Source: Pristionchus mayeri (taxonomy: Eukaryota; Nematoda; Chromadorea; Rhabditida; Neodiplogasteridae). Taken from it: a stretch of DNA of 64,000 bases. The notes under the pieces are model-generated. The model searched no databases. It worked only from the letters and a program-made list of their open reading frames with translations, and was not told where the DNA came from. The stretch is taken from assembly GCA_036245805.1 (NCBI GenBank), contig BTRK01000006.1, forward strand, positions 3,017,613 through 3,081,612. The letters are read 5' to 3'. Made by a program: the position numbers and the translations under genes. This document shows, piece after piece, positions 1 to 14,400 of this stretch; within the stretch, counting starts at the first letter, position 1; each line of letters opens with the position of its first letter.

Positions 1-3000
1 TTCTGTCCCCAGTATCACCTTCTGTCCCCATTATCACCTTGTGTCCCCAGTATCACCTTCTGTCCCCAGTATCTCCTTCTGTCCTCTGTATCACCTTCTG
101 TCCCCATTATCACCTTGTGTCCCCAGCATCACCTTCTGTCCCCAGTATCACCTTGTGTCCCCAGTATCACCTTGTGTCCCCAGCATCACCTTGTGTCCCC
201 AGTATTACCTTCTGTCCCCAGTATCACCTTCTGTCCCCAGTATCACCTTCTGTCCCCAGTATCACCTTGTGTCCCCAGTATTACCTTCTGTCCCCAGTAT
301 CACCTTCTGTCCCCATTATCACCTTGTGTCCCCAGAATCACCTTCTGTCCCCAGTATCTCCTTCTGTCCTCTGTATCACCTTCTGTCCCCATTATCACCT
401 TGTGTCCCCAGTATCACCTTCTGTCCCCATTATCACCTTGTGTCCCCAGTATCACCTTCTGTCCCCAGTATCTCCTTCTGTCCTCTGTATCACCTTCTGT
501 CCCCATTATCACCTTGTGTCCCCAGTATCACCTTCTGTCCCCAGTATCACCTTCTGCCCTCTGTATCACCTTCTGTCCCCAGTATCACCTTCTGTCCCCA
601 GTATCACCTTCTGTCCCCAGCATTACCTTGTGTCCCCAGCATCACCTTGTGTCCCCAGTATCACCTTCTGTCCCCAGTATCACCTTCTGTCCCCAGCATC
701 ACCTTGTGTCCCCAGTATCACCTTCTGTCCCCAGTATCACCTTCTGTCCTCTGTATCACCTTCTGTCCCCAGTATCACCTTCTGTCCCCATTATCACCTT
801 GTGTCCCCATTATCACCTTGTGTCCCCAGTATCACCTTCTGTCCCCAGTATCACCTTGTGTCCCCAGCATCACCTTGTGTCCCCAGTATTACCTTCTGTC
901 CCCAGTATCACCTTCTGTCCCCAGTATCACCTTCTGTCCCCAGTATCACCTTGTGTCCCCAGTATCACCTTTTGTCCCCAGCATCACCTTGTGTCCCCAG
1001 TATTACCTTCTGTCCCCAGTATCACCTTCTGTCCCCAGTATCACCTTCTGTCCCCAGTATCACCTTCTGTCCCCAGTATCACCTTCTGTCCCCAGTATCA
1101 CCTTCTGTCCCCAGTATCTCCTTCTGTCCTCTGTATCACCTTCTGTCCCCAGTATCACCTTCTGCCCTCTGTATCACCTTCTGTCCCCAGTATCACCTTT
1201 TGTCCCCAGCATCACCTTCTGTCCCCAGTATCACCTTCTGTCCCCATTATCACCTTGTGTCCCCAGTATCACCTTCTGTCCCCAGTATCACCTTCTGCCC
1301 TCTGTATCACTTTCTGTCCCCAGTATCACCTTCTGTCCCCAGTATCACCTTCTGTCCCCAGCATCACCTTCTGTCCCCAGTATCACCTTGTGTCCCCAGT
1401 ATCACCTTGTGTCCCCAGCATCACCTTGTGTCCCCAGTATTACCTTCTGTCCCCAGTATCACCTTCTGTCCCCAGTATCACCTTCTGTCCCCAGTATCAC
1501 CTTGTGTCCCCAGTATTACCTTCTGTCCCCAGTATCACCTTCTTTCCCCATTATCACCTTGTGTCCCCAGTATCACCTTCTGTCCCCAGTATCTCCTTCT
1601 GTCCTCTGTATCACCTTCTGTCCCCATTATCACCTTGTGTCCCCAGCATCACCTTCTGTCCCCAGTATCACCTTGTGTCCCCAGTATCACCTTGTGTCCC
1701 CAGCATCACCTTGTGTCCCCAGTATTACCTTCTGTCCCCAGTATCACCTTCTGTCCCCAGTATCACCTTCTGTCCCCAGCATCACCTTGTGTCCCCAGTA
1801 TCACCTTCTGTCCCCAGTATCACCTTCTGTCCTCTGTATCACCTTCTGTCCCCAGTATCACCTTTTGTCCCCAGTATCACCTTCTGTCCCCAGCATTACC
1901 TTGTGTCCCCAGCATCACCTTGTGTCCCCAGTATCACCTTCTGTCCCGAGTATCACCTTCTGTCCCCAGTATCACCTTCTGTCCCCATTATCACCTTGTG
2001 TCCCCAGTATCACCTTCTGTCCCCAGTATCACCTTCTGCCCTCTGTATCACTTTCTGTCCCCAGTATCACCTTCTGTCCCCAGTATCACCTTCTGTCCCC
2101 AGCATCACCTTCTGTCCCCAGTATCACCTTGTGTCCCCAGTATCACCTTGTGTCCCCAGCATCACCTTGTGTCCCCAGTATTACCTTCTGTCCCCAGTAT
2201 CACCTTCTGTCCCCAGTATCACCTTCTGTCCCCAGTATCACCTTGTGTCCCCAGTATTACCTTCTGTCCCCAGTATCACCTTCTGTCCCCATTATCACCT
2301 TGTGTCCCCAGTATCACCTTCTGTCCCCAGTATCTCCTTCTGTCCTCTGTATCACCTTCTGTCCCCAGTATCACCTTGTGTCCCCAGCATCACCTTGTGT
2401 CCCCAGCATCACCTTGTGTCCCCAGTATTACCTTCTGTCCCCAGTATCACCTTCTGTCCCCAGTATCACCTTCTGTCCCCAGTATCACCTTGTGTCCCCA
2501 GTATTACCTTCTGTCCCCAGTATCACCTTCTGTCCCCATTATCACCTTGTGTCCCCAGTATCACCTTCTGTCCCCAGTATCTCCTTCTGTCCTCTGTATC
2601 ACCTTCTGTCCCCATTATCACCTTGTGTCCCCAGTATCACCTTCTGTCCCCAGTATCACCTTCTGCCCTCTGTATCACCTTCTGTCCCCAGTATCACCTT
2701 CTGTCCCCAGTATCACCTTCTGTCCCCAGCATTACCTTGTGTCCCCAGCATCACCTTGTGTCCCCAGTATCACCTTCTGTCCCCAGTATCACCTTCTGTC
2801 CCCAGCATCACCTTGTGTCCCCAGTATCACCTTCTGTCCCCAGTATCACCTTCTGTCCTCTGTATCACCTTCTGTCCCCAGTATCACCTTCTGTCCCCAT
2901 TATCACCTTGTGTCCCCATTATCACCTTGTGTCCCCAGTATCACCTTCTGTCCCCAGTATCACCTTGTGTCCCCAGCATCACCTTGTGTCCCCAGTATTA

Positions 3001-3378
3001 CCTTCTGTCCCCAGTATCACCTTCTGTCCCCAGTATCACCTTCTGTCCCCAGTATCACCTTCTGTCCCCAGTATCACCTTCTGTCCCCAGTATCACCTTC
3101 TGTCCCCAGTATCACCTTCTGTCCTCTGTATCACCTTCTGTCCCCAGTATCACCTTCTGTCCCCAGCATCACCTTGTGTCCCAGTATCACCTTTTGTCCC
3201 CAGTATCACCTTCTGTCCTCTGTATCACCTTCTGTCCCCAGTATCACCTTTTGTCCCCAGTATCACCTTCTGTCCCCAGCATTACCTTGTGTCCCCAGCA
3301 TCACCTTGTGTCCCCAGTATCACCTTCTGTCCCGAGTATCACCTTCTGTCCCCAGTATCACCTTGTGTCCCCAGCATC
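1..3378 (+). repeat. Array 1: about 177 monomers, enters from outside the window
   Basis: The array begins inside a monomer (TTCTGT) and ends at the first interruption with CCCCAGCATC. Its length is 1 bp short of a whole number of 19-bp units. The cause is visible at 3180-3182, where GTGTCCCAG has three C instead of four. It contains a rare CCCGAG variant twice, with the G at 1948 and 3334. These are 1,386 bp apart, that is 73 units minus the 1-bp deletion lying between them, which suggests a roughly 1.4-kb internal duplication. A rare CAGAATC variant at 336 is shared with array 2. A single TTTCCCC variant lies near 1552. Confidence 0.96.
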
Positions 3379-3556
3379 AGGGTGTTTTTTTAGGGTGTTT
3401 TCTCTCACCAGCTTAACCTAGGGTGTTTTCTCTCACCAGCTTAACTTAGGGTGTTTTCTCTCACCAGCTTAACTTAGGGTATTTTCTCTCACCAGCTTAA
3501 CTTAGGGTGTTTTCTCTCACCAGCTTAACTTAGGGTGTTTTCTCTCACCAGCTTAA
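3379..3556 (+). repeat. Interruption 1: six copies of the 28-bp unit
   Basis: This is the longest interruption (178 bp). After a truncated monomer (CCCCAGCATC) comes AGGGTG plus seven T. Six 28-bp units then start at 3392, 3420, 3448, 3476, 3504 and 3532; each begins AGGGTGTTTTCTCTCACCAG and most end CTTAACTT. The first ends CTTAACCT, the fourth has AGGGTATT, and the last ends CTTAA and runs straight into TCGCCTTGTGT, the right part of a monomer. Every unit here has CAGC, whereas most other interruptions have CAGG in their first unit. The extra T, the higher copy number and the absence of the GTGTTCCC variant just downstream set this copy apart. It may be closest to the ancestral form (inference). 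Confidence 0.95.
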
Positions 3557-4390
3557 TCGCCTTGTGTCCCCAGTATCACCTTGTGTCCCCAGCATCACAT
3601 TGTGTCCCCAGTATCACCTTGTGTCCCCAGCATCACCTTGTGTCCCCAGCATCACCTTGTGTCCCCAGCATCACCTTGTGTCCCCAGTATCACCTTTTGT
3701 CCCCAGCATCACCTTCTGTCCCCAGTATCACCTTCTGTCCCCATTATCACCTTGTGTCCCCAGTATCACCTTCTGTCCCCAGTATCACCTTCTGCCCTCT
3801 GTATCACCTTCTGTCCCCAGTATCACCTTCTGTCCTCAGTATCACCTTCTGTCCCCAGCATCACCTTCTGTCCCCAGTATCACCTTGTGTCCCCAGTATC
3901 ACCTTGTGTCCCCAGCATCACCTTGTGTCCCCAGTATTACCTTCTGTCCCCAGTATCACCTTCTGTCCCCAGTATCACCTTCTGTCCCCAGTATCACCTT
4001 CTGTCCCCAGTATCACCTTCTGTCCCCAGTATCACCTTCTGTCCCCAGTATCTCCTTCTGTCCTCTGTATCACCTTCTGTCCCCATTACCACCTTGTGTC
4101 CCCAGTATCACCTTCTGTCCCCAGTATCACCTTCTGCCCTCTGTATCACCTTCTGTCCCCAGTATCACCTTCTGTCCCCAGTATCACCTTCTGTCCCCAG
4201 CATTACCTTGTGTCCCCAGCATCACCTTGTGTCCCCAGTATCACCTTCTGTCCCCAGTATCACCTTCTGTCCCCAGCATCACCTTGTGTCCCCAGTATCA
4301 CCTTCTGTCCCCAGTATCACCTTCTGCCCTCTGTATCACCTTCTGTCCCCAGTATCACCTTCTGTCCCCAGTATCACCTTCTGTCCCCAG

Positions 4391-5531
4391 CATTACCTTC
4401 TGTCCCCAGTATCACCTTCTGTCCCCAGTATCACCTTCTGTCCCCAGTATCACCTTGTGTCCCCAGTATTACCTTCTGTCCCCAGTATCACCTTCTGTCC
4501 CCATTATCACCTTGTGTCCCCAGTATCACCTTCTGTCCCCAGTATCTCCTTCTGTCCTCTGTATCACCTTCTGTCCCCATTATCACCTTGTGTCCCCAGC
4601 ATCACCTTCTGTCCCCAGTATCACCTTGTGTCCCCAGTATCACCTTGTGTCCCCAGCATCACCTTGTGTCCCCAGTATTACCTTCTGTCCCCAGTATCAC
4701 CTTCTGTCCCCAGTATCACCTTCTGTCCCCAGTATCACCTTGTGTCCCCAGTATTACCTTCTGTCCCCAGTATCACCTTCTGTCCCCATTATCACCTTGT
4801 GTCCCCAGAATCACCTTCTGTCCCCAGTATCTCCTTCTGTCCTCTGTATCACCTTCTGTCCCCATTATCACCTTGTGTCCCCAGTATCACCTTCTGTCCC
4901 CAGTATCACCTTCTGTCCCCAGCATTACCTTGTGTCCCCAGCATCACCTTGTGTCCCCAGTATCACCTTCTGTCCCCAGTATCACCTTCTGTCCCCAGCA
5001 TCACCTTGTGTCCCCAGTATCACCTTCTGTCCCCAGTATCACCTTCTGCCCTCTGTATCACCTTCTGTCCCCAGTATCACCTTCTGTCCCCAGTATCACC
5101 TTCTGTCCCCAGCATTACCTTCTGTCCCCAGTATCACCTTCTGTCCCCAGTATCACCTTCTGTCCCCAGTATCACCTTGTGTCCCCAGTATTACCTTCTG
5201 TCCCCAGTATCACCTTCTGTCCCCATTATCACCTTGTGTCCCCAGTATCACCTTCTGTCCCCAGTATCTCCTTCTGTCCTCTGTATCACCTTCTGTCCCC
5301 ATTATCACCTTGTGTCCCCAGCATCACCTTCTGTCCCCAGTATCACCTTGTGTCCCCAGTATCACCTTGTGTCCCCAGCATCACCTTGTGTCCCCAGTAT
5401 TACCTTCTGTCCCCAGTATCACCTTCTGTCCCCAGTATCACCTTCTGTCCCCAGTATCACCTTGTGTCCCCAGTATTACCTTCTGTCCCCAGTATCACCT
5501 TCTGTCCCCATTATCACCTTGTGTCCCCAGA
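4391..5531 (+). repeat. 722-bp tandem higher-order duplication
   Basis: Two uncommon variants each occur twice at the same 722-bp (38 x 19) offset: CATTACCTTCTG at 4391 and 5113, and CAGAATC at 4809 and 5531. The span between the two variants (418 bp) is the same in both copies. True edges are not resolved. Confidence 0.85.
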
Positions 5532-5890
5532 ATCACCTTCTGTCCCCAGTATCTCCTTCTGTCCTCTGTATCACCTTCTGTCCCCATTATCACCTTGTGT
5601 CCCCAGTATCACCTTCTGTCCCCATTATCACCTTGTGTCCCCAGTATCACCTTCTGTCCCCAGTATCTCCTTCTGTCCTCTGTATCACCTTCTGTCCCCA
5701 TTATCACCTTGTGTCCCCAGTATCACCTTCTGTCCCCAGTATCACCTTCTGCCCTCTGTATCACCTTCTGTCCCCAGTATCACCTTCTGTCCCCAGTATC
5801 ACCTTCTGTCCCCAGCATTACCTTGTGTCCCCAGCATCACCTTGTGTCCCCAGTATCACCTTCTGTCCCCAGTATCACCTTCTGTCCCCA

Positions 5891-8468
5891 GCATCACCTT
5901 CTGTCCCCAGTATCACCTTCTGTCCCCAGTATCACCTTCTGTCCTCTGTATCACCTTCTGTCCCCAGTATCACCTTCTGTCCCCATTATCACCTTGTGTC
6001 CCCATTATCACCTTGTGTCCCCAGTATCACCTTCTGTCCCCAGTATCACCTTGTGTCCCCAGCATCACCTTGTGTCCCCAGTATTACCTTCTGTCCCCAG
6101 TATCACCTTCTGTCCCCAGTATCACCTTCTGTCCCCAGTATCACCTTGTGTCCCCAGTATCACCTTTTGTCCCCAGCATCACCTTGTGTCCCCAGTATTA
6201 CCTTCTGTCCCCAGTATCACCTTCTGTCCCCAGTATCACCTTCTGTCCCCAGTATCACCTTCTGTCCCCAGTATCACCTTCTGTCCCCAGTATCACCTTC
6301 TGTCCCCAGTATCTCCTTCTGTCCTCTGTATCACCTTCTGTCCCCAGTATCACCTTCTGCCCTCTGTATCACCTTCTGTCCCCAGTATCACCTTCTGTCC
6401 CCAGTATCACCTTCTGTCCCCAGCATTACCTTGTGTCCCCAGCATCACCTTGTGTCCCCAGTATCACCTTCTGTCCCCAGTATCACCTTCTGTCCCCAGC
6501 ATCACCTTGTGTCCCCAGTATCACCTTCTGTCCCCAGTATCACCTTCTGTCCTCTGTATCACCTTCTGTCCCCAGTATCACCTTCTGTCCCCATTATCAC
6601 CTTGTGTCCCCATTATCACCTTGTGTCCCCAGTATCACCTTCTGTCCCCAGTATCACCTTGTGTCCCCAGCATCACCTTGTGTCCCCAGTATTACCTTCT
6701 GTCCCCAGTATCACCTTCTGTCCCCAGTATCACCTTCTGTCCCCAGTATCACCTTCTGTCCCCAGTATCACCTTCTGTCCCCAGTATCACCTTCTGTCCT
6801 CTGTATCACCTTCTGTCCCCATTATCACCTTGTGTCCCCAGTATCACCTTCTGTCCCCAGTATCACCTTCTGCCCTCTGTATCACCTTCTGTCCCCAGTA
6901 TCACCTTCTGTCCCCAGTATCACCTTCTATCCCCAGCATTACCTTGTGTCCCCAGCATCACCTTGTATCCCCAGTATCACCTTCTGTCCCCAGTATCACC
7001 TTCTGTCCCCAGTATCACCTTCTGTCCCCAGTATCACCTTCTGTCCCCAGTATCACCTTCTGTCCCCAGTATCACCTTCTGTCCCCAGTATCACCTTCTG
7101 TCCCCAGTATCACCTTCTGTCCCCAGTATCACCTTCTGTCCCCATTATCACCTTGTGTCCCCAGTATCACCTTCTGTCCCCAGTATCACCTTCTGTCCCC
7201 AGTATCACCTTCTGTCCCCAGTATCACCTTCTGTCCCCAGTATCACCTTCTGTCCCCAGTATTACCTTCTGTCCCCAGTATCACCTTCTGCCCTCTGTAT
7301 CACCTTCTGTCCCCAGTATCACCTTCTGTCCCCAGTATCACCTTCTGTCCCCAGCATTACCTTGTGTCCCCAGCATCACCTTGTGTCCCCAGTATCACCT
7401 TCTGTCCCCAGTATCACCTTCTGTCCCCAGCATCACCTTCTGTCCCCAGTATCACCTTCTGTCCCCAGTATCACCTTCTGTCCTCTGTATCACCTTCTGT
7501 CCCCAGTATCACCTTCTGTCCCCATTATCACCTTGTGTCCCCATTATCACCTTGTGTCCCCAGTATCACCTTCTGTCCCCAGTATCACCTTGTGTCCCCA
7601 GCATCACCTTGTGTCCCCAGTATTACCTTCTGTCCCCAGTATCACCTTCTGTCCCCAGTATCACCTTCTGTCCCCAGTATCACCTTGTGTCCCCAGTATC
7701 ACCTTTTGTCCCCAGCATCACCTTGTGTCCCCAGTATTACCTTCTGTCCCCAGTATCACCTTCTGTCCCCAGTATCACCTTCTGTCCCCAGTATCACCTT
7801 CTGTCCCCAGTATCACCTTCTGTCCCCAGTATCACCTTCTGTCCCCAGTATCTCCTTCTGTCCTCTGTATCACCTTCTGTCCCCAGTATCACCTTCTGCC
7901 CTCTGTATCACCTTCTGTCCCCAGTATCACCTTCTGTCCCCAGTATCACCTTCTGTCCCCAGCATTACCTTGTGTCCCCAGCATCACCTTGTGTCCCCAG
8001 TATCACCTTCTGTCCCCAGTATCACCTTCTGTCCCCAGCATCACCTTGTGTCCCCAGTATCACCTTCTGTCCCCAGTATCACCTTCTGTCCTCTGTATCA
8101 CCTTCTGTCCCCAGTATCACCTTCTGTCCCCATTATCACCTTGTGTCCCCATTATCACCTTGTGTCCCCAGTATCACCTTCTGTCCCCAGTATCACCTTG
8201 TGTCCCCAGCATCACCTTGTGTCCCCAGTATTACCTTCTGTCCCCAGTATCACCTTCTGTCCCCAGTATCACCTTCTGTCCCCAGTATCACCTTCTGTCC
8301 CCAGTATCACCTTCTGTCCCCAGTATCACCTTCTGTCCTCTGTATCACCTTCTGTCCCCATTATCACCTTGTGTCCCCAGTATCACCTTCTGTCCCCAGT
8401 ATCACCTTCTGCCCTCTGTATCACCTTCTGTCCCCAGTATCACCTTCTGTCCCCAGTATCACCTTCTA
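5891..8468 (+). repeat. 1,539-bp tandem higher-order duplication
   Basis: The combination GCATCACCTTCTG (G at 5891 and 7430) and the A18 variant TCTATCC (A at 6929 and 8468) both repeat at an offset of 1,539 bp (81 x 19). At least 1,038 bp is thus present twice in matching order. The second copy is followed by a further 380-bp (20 x 19) duplication, with TCTATCC again at 8848. Confidence 0.85.
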
Positions 8469-11400
8469 TCCCCAGCATTACCTTGTGTCCCCAGCATCAC
8501 CTTGTATCCCCAGTATCACCTTCTGTCCCCAGTATCACCTTCTGTCCCCAGTATCACCTTCTGTCCCCAGTATCACCTTCTGTCCCCAGTATCACCTTCT
8601 GTCCCCAGTATCACCTTCTGTCCCCAGTATCACCTTCTGTCCCCAGTATCACCTTCTGTCCCCAGTATCACCTTCTGTCCCCATTATCACCTTGTGTCCC
8701 CAGTATCACCTTCTGTCCCCAGTATCACCTTCTGTCCCCAGTATCACCTTCTGTCCCCAGTATCACCTTCTGTCCCCAGTATCACCTTCTGCCCTCTGTA
8801 TCACCTTCTGTCCCCAGTATCACCTTCTGTCCCCAGTATCACCTTCTATCCCCAGCATTACCTTGTGTCCCCAGCATCACCTTGTATCCCCAGTATCACC
8901 TTCTGTCCCCAGTATCACCTTCTGTCCCCAGTATCACCTTCTGTCCCCAGTATCACCTTCTGTCCCCAGTATCACCTTCTGTCCCCAGTATCACCTTCTG
9001 TCCCCAGTATCACCTTCTGTCCCCAGTATCACCTTCTGTCCCCAGTATCACCTTCTGTCCCCATTATCACCTTGTGTCCCCAGTATCACCTTCTGTCCCC
9101 AGTATCACCTTCTGTCCCCAGTATCACCTTCTGTCCCCAGTATCACCTTCTGTCCCCAGTATCACCTTCTGTCCCCAGTATTACCTTCTGTCCCCAGTAT
9201 CACCTTCTGCCCTCTGTATCACCTTCTGTCCCCAGTATCACCTTCTGTCCCCAGTATCACCTTCTGTCCCCAGCATTACCTTGTGTCCCCAGCATCACCT
9301 TGTGTCCCCAGTATCACCTTCTGTCCCCAGTATCACCTTCTGTCCCCAGCATCACCTTCTGTCCCCAGTATCACCTTCTGTCCCCAGTATCACCTTCTGT
9401 CCTCTGTATCACCTTCTGTCCCCAGTATCACCTTCTGTCCCCATTATCACCTTGTGTCCCCATTATCACCTTGTGTCCCCAGTATCACCTTCTGTCCCCA
9501 GTATCACCTTGTGTCCCCAGTATCACCTTCTGTTCCCAGTATCACCTTCTGTCCCCAGTATCACCTTCTGTCCCCAGTATCACCTTCTGCCCTCTGTATC
9601 ACCTTCTGTCCCCAGTATCACCTTCTGTCCCCAGTATCACCTTCTATCCCCAGCATTACCTTGTGTCCCCAGCATCACCTTGTATCCCCAGTATCACCTT
9701 CTGTCCCCAGTATCACCTTCTGTCCCCAGTATCACCTTCTGTCCCCAGTATCACCTTCTGTCCCCAGTATCACCTTCTGTCCCCAGTATCACCTTCTGTC
9801 CCCAGTATCACCTTCTGTCCCCAGTATCACCTTCTGTCCCCAGTATCACCTTCTGTCCCCATTATCACCTTGTGTCCCCAGTATCACCTTCTGTCCCCAG
9901 TATCACCTTCTGTCCCCAGTATCACCTTCTGTCCCCAGTATCACCTTCTGTCCCCAGTATCACCTTCTGTCCCCAGTATTACCTTCTGTCCCCAGTATCA
10001 CCTTCTGCCCTCTGTATCACCTTCTGTCCCCAGTATCACCTTCTGTCCCCAGTATCACCTTCTGTCCCCAGCATTACCTTGTGTCCCCAGCATCACCTTG
10101 TGTCCCCAGTATCACCTTCTGTCCCCAGTATCACCTTCTGTCCCCAGCATCACCTTCTGTCCCCAGTATCACCTTCTGTCCCCAGTATCACCTTCTGTCC
10201 TCTGTATCACCTTCTGTCCCCAGTATCACCTTCTGTCCCCATTATCACCTTGTGTCCCCATTATCACCTTGTGTCCCCAGTATCACCTTCTGTCCCCAGT
10301 ATCACCTTGTGTCCCCAGCATCACCTTGTGTCCCCAGTATTACCTTCTGTCCCCAGTATCACCTTCTGTCCCCAGTATCACCTTCTGTCCCCAGTATCAC
10401 CTTGTGTCCCCAGTATCACCTTTTGTCCCCAGCATCACCTTGTGTCCCCAGTATTACCTTCTGTCCCCAGTATCACCTTCTGTCCCCAGTATCACCTTCT
10501 GTCCCCAGTATCACCTTCTGTCCCCAGTATCACCTTCTGTCCCCAGTATCACCTTCTGTCCCCAGTATCTCCTTCTGTCCTCTGTATCACCTTCTGTCCC
10601 CAGTATCACCTTCTGCCCTCTGTATCACCTTCTGTCCCCAGTATCACCTTCTGTCCCCAGTATCACCTTCTGTCCCCAGCATTACCTTGTGTCCCCAGCA
10701 TCACCTTGTGTCCCCAGTATCACCTTCTGTCCCCAGTATCACCTTCTGTCCCCAGCATCACCTTGTGTCCCCAGTATCACCTTCTGTCCCCAGTATCACC
10801 TTCTGTCCTCTGTATCACCTTCTGTCCCCAGTATCACCTTCTGTCCCCATTATCACCTTGTGTCCCCATTATCACCTTGTGTCCCCAGTATCACCTTCTG
10901 TCCCCAGTATCACCTTGTGTCCCCAGCATCACCTTGTGTCCCCAGTATTACCTTCTGTCCCCAGTATCACCTTCTGTCCCCAGTATCACCTTCTGTCCCC
11001 AGTATCACCTTCTGTCCCCAGTATCACCTTCTGTCCCCAGTATCACCTTCTGTCCTCTGTATCACCTTCTGTCCCCATTATCACCTTCTGTCCTCTGTAT
11101 CACCTTCTGTCCCCATTATCACCTTCTGTCCTCTGTATCACCTTCTGTCCTCTGTATCACCTTCTGTCCCCAGCATCACCTTGTGTCCCCAGTATCACCT
11201 TCTGTCCCCAGTATCACCTTCTGTCCTCTGTATCACCTTCTGTCCCCAGTATCACCTTCTGTCCCCATTATCACCTTGTGTCCCCATTATCACCTTGTGT
11301 CCCCAGTATCACCTTCTGTCCCCAGTATCACCTTGTGTCCCCAGCATCACCTTGTGTCCCCAGTATTACCTTCTGTCCCCAGTATCACCTTCTGTCCCCA

Positions 11401-14400
11401 GTATCACCTTCTGTCCCCAGTATCACCTTCTGTCCCCAGTATCACCTTCTGTCCCCAGTATCACCTTCTGTCCTCTGTATCACCTTCTGTCCCCATTATC
11501 ACCTTGTGTCCCCAGTATCACCTTCTGTCCCCAGTATCACCTTCTGCCCTCTGTATCACCTTCTGTCCCCAGTATCACCTTCTGTCCCCAGTATCACCTT
11601 CTATCCCCAGCATTACCTTGTGTCCCCAGCATCACCTTGTATCCCCAGTATCACCTTCTGTCCCCAGTATCACCTTCTGTCCCCAGTATCACCTTCTGTC
11701 CCCAGTATCACCTTCTGTCCCCAGTATCACCTTCTGTCCCCAGTATCACCTTCTGTCCCCAGTATCACCTTCTGTCCCCAGTATCACCTTCTGTCCCCAG
11801 TATCACCTTCTGTCCCCATTATCACCTTGTGTCCCCAGTATCACCTTCTGTCCCCAGTATCACCTTCTGTCCCCAGTATCACCTTCTGTCCCCAGTATCA
11901 CCTTCTGTCCCCAGTATCACCTTCTGTCCCCAGTATTACCTTCTGTCCCCAGTATCACCTTCTGTCCCCAGTATCACCTTCTGTCCCCAGTATCACCTTC
12001 TGTCCCCAGTATCACCTTCTGTCCCCAGTATCACCTTCTGTCCCCAGTATCACCTTCTGTCCCCAGTATCTCCTTCTGTCCTCTGTATCACCTTCTGTCC
12101 CCATTACCACCTTGTGTCCCCAGTATCACCTTCTGTCCCCAGTATCACCTTCTGCCCTCTGTATCACCTTCTGTCCCCAGTATCACCTTCTGTCCCCAGT
12201 ATCACCTTCTGTCCCCAGCATTACCTTGTGTCCCCAGCATCACCTTGTGTCCCCAGTATCACCTTCTGTCCCCAGTATCACCTTCTGTCCTCTGTATCAC
12301 CTTCTGTCCCCAGTATCACCTTCTGTCCCCATTATCACCTTGTGTCCCCATTATCACCTTGTGTCCCCAGTATCACCTTCTGTCCCCAGTATCACCTTGT
12401 GTCCCCAGCATCACCTTGTGTCACCAGTATTACCTTCTGTCCCCAGTATCACCTTCTGTCCCCAGTATCACCTTCTGTCCCCAGTATCACCTTCTGTCCC
12501 CAGTATCACCTTCTGTCCCCAGTATCACCTTCTGTCCCCAGTATCACCTTCTGTCCCCAGTATCACCTTCTGTCCCCATTATCACCTTGTGTCCCCAGTA
12601 TCACCTTCTGCCCTCTGTATCACCTTCTGTCCCCAGTATCACCTTCTGTCCCCAGTATCACCTTCTATCCCCAGCATTACCTTGTGTCCCCAGCATCACC
12701 TTGTATCCCCAGTATCACCTTCTGTCCCCAGTATCACCTTCTGTCCCCATTATCACCTTGTGTCCCCATTATCACCTTGTGTCCCCAGTATCACCTTCTG
12801 TCCCCAGTATCACCTTGTGTCCCCAGCATCACCTTGTGTCCCCAGTATTACCTTCTGTCCCCAGTATCACCTTCTGTCCCCAGTATCACCTTGTGTCCCC
12901 AGTATCACCTTTTGTCCCCAGCATCACCTTGTGTCCCCAGTATTACCTTCTGTCCCCAGTATCACCTTCTGTCCCCAGTATCACCTTCTGTCCCCAGTAT
13001 CACCTTCTGTCCCCAGTATCACCTTCTGTCCCCAGTATCTCCTTCTGTCCTCTGTATCACCTTCTGTCCCCAGTATCACCTTCTGCCCTCTGTATCACCT
13101 TCTGTCCCCAGTATCACCTTCTGTCCCCAGTATCACCTTCTGTCCCCAGCATTACCTTCTATCCCCAGCATTACCTTGTGTCCCCAGCATCACCTTGTGT
13201 CCCCAGTATCACCTTCTGTCCCCAGTATCACCTTCTGTCCCCAGCATCACCTTGTGTCCCCAGTATCACCTTCTGTCCCCAGTATCACCTTCTGTCCTCT
13301 GTATCACCTTCTGTCCCCAGTATCACCTTCTGTCCCCAGCATCACCTTGTGTCCCCAGTATTACCTTCTGTCCCCAGTATCACCTTCTGTCCCCAGTATC
13401 ACCTTCTGTCCCCAGTATCACCTTCTGTCCCCAGTATCACCTTCTGTCCCCAGTATCACCTTCTGTCCCCAGTATCACCTTCTGTCCTCTGTATCACCTT
13501 CTGTCCCCATTATCACCTTGTGTCCCCAGTATCACCTTCTGTCCCCAGTATCACCTTCTGCCCTCTGTATCACCTTCTGTCCCCAGTATCACCTTCTGTC
13601 CCCAGTATCACCTTCTATCCCCAGCATTACCTTGTGTCCCCAGCATCACCTTGTATCCCCAGTATCACCTTCTGTCCCCAGTATCACCTTCTGTCCCCAG
13701 TATCACCTTCTGTCCCCAGTATCACCTTCTGTCCCCAGTATCACCTTCTGTCCCCAGTATCACCTTCTGTCCCCAGTATCACCTTCTGTCCCCAGTATCA
13801 CCTTCTGTCCCCATTATCACCTTGTGTCCCCAGTATCACCTTCTGTCCCCAGTATCACCTTCTGTCCCCAGTATCACCTTCTGTCCCCAGTATCACCTTC
13901 TGTCCCCAGTATCACCTTCTGTCCCCAGTATTACCTTCTGTCCCCAGTATCACCTTCTGTCCCCAGTATCACCTTCTGTCCCCAGTATCACCTTCTGTCC
14001 CCAGTATCACCTTCTGTCCCCAGTATCACCTTCTGTCCCCAGTATCTCCTTCTGTCCTCTGTATCACCTTCTGTCCCCATTACCACCTTGTGTCCCCAGT
14101 ATCACCTTCTGTCCCCAGTATCACCTTCTGCCCTCTGTATCACCTTCTGTCCCCAGTATCACCTTCTGTCCCCAGTATCACCTTCTGTCCCCAGCATTAC
14201 CTTGTGTCCCCAGCATCACCTTGTGTCCCCAGTATCACCTTCTGTCCCCAGTATCACCTTCTGTCCCCAGCATCACCTTCTGTCCCCAGTATCACCTTCT
14301 GTCCCCAGTATCACCTTCTGTCCTCTGTATCACCTTCTGTCCCCAGTATCACCTTCTGTCCCCATTATCACCTTGTGTCCCCATTATCACCTTGTGTCCC

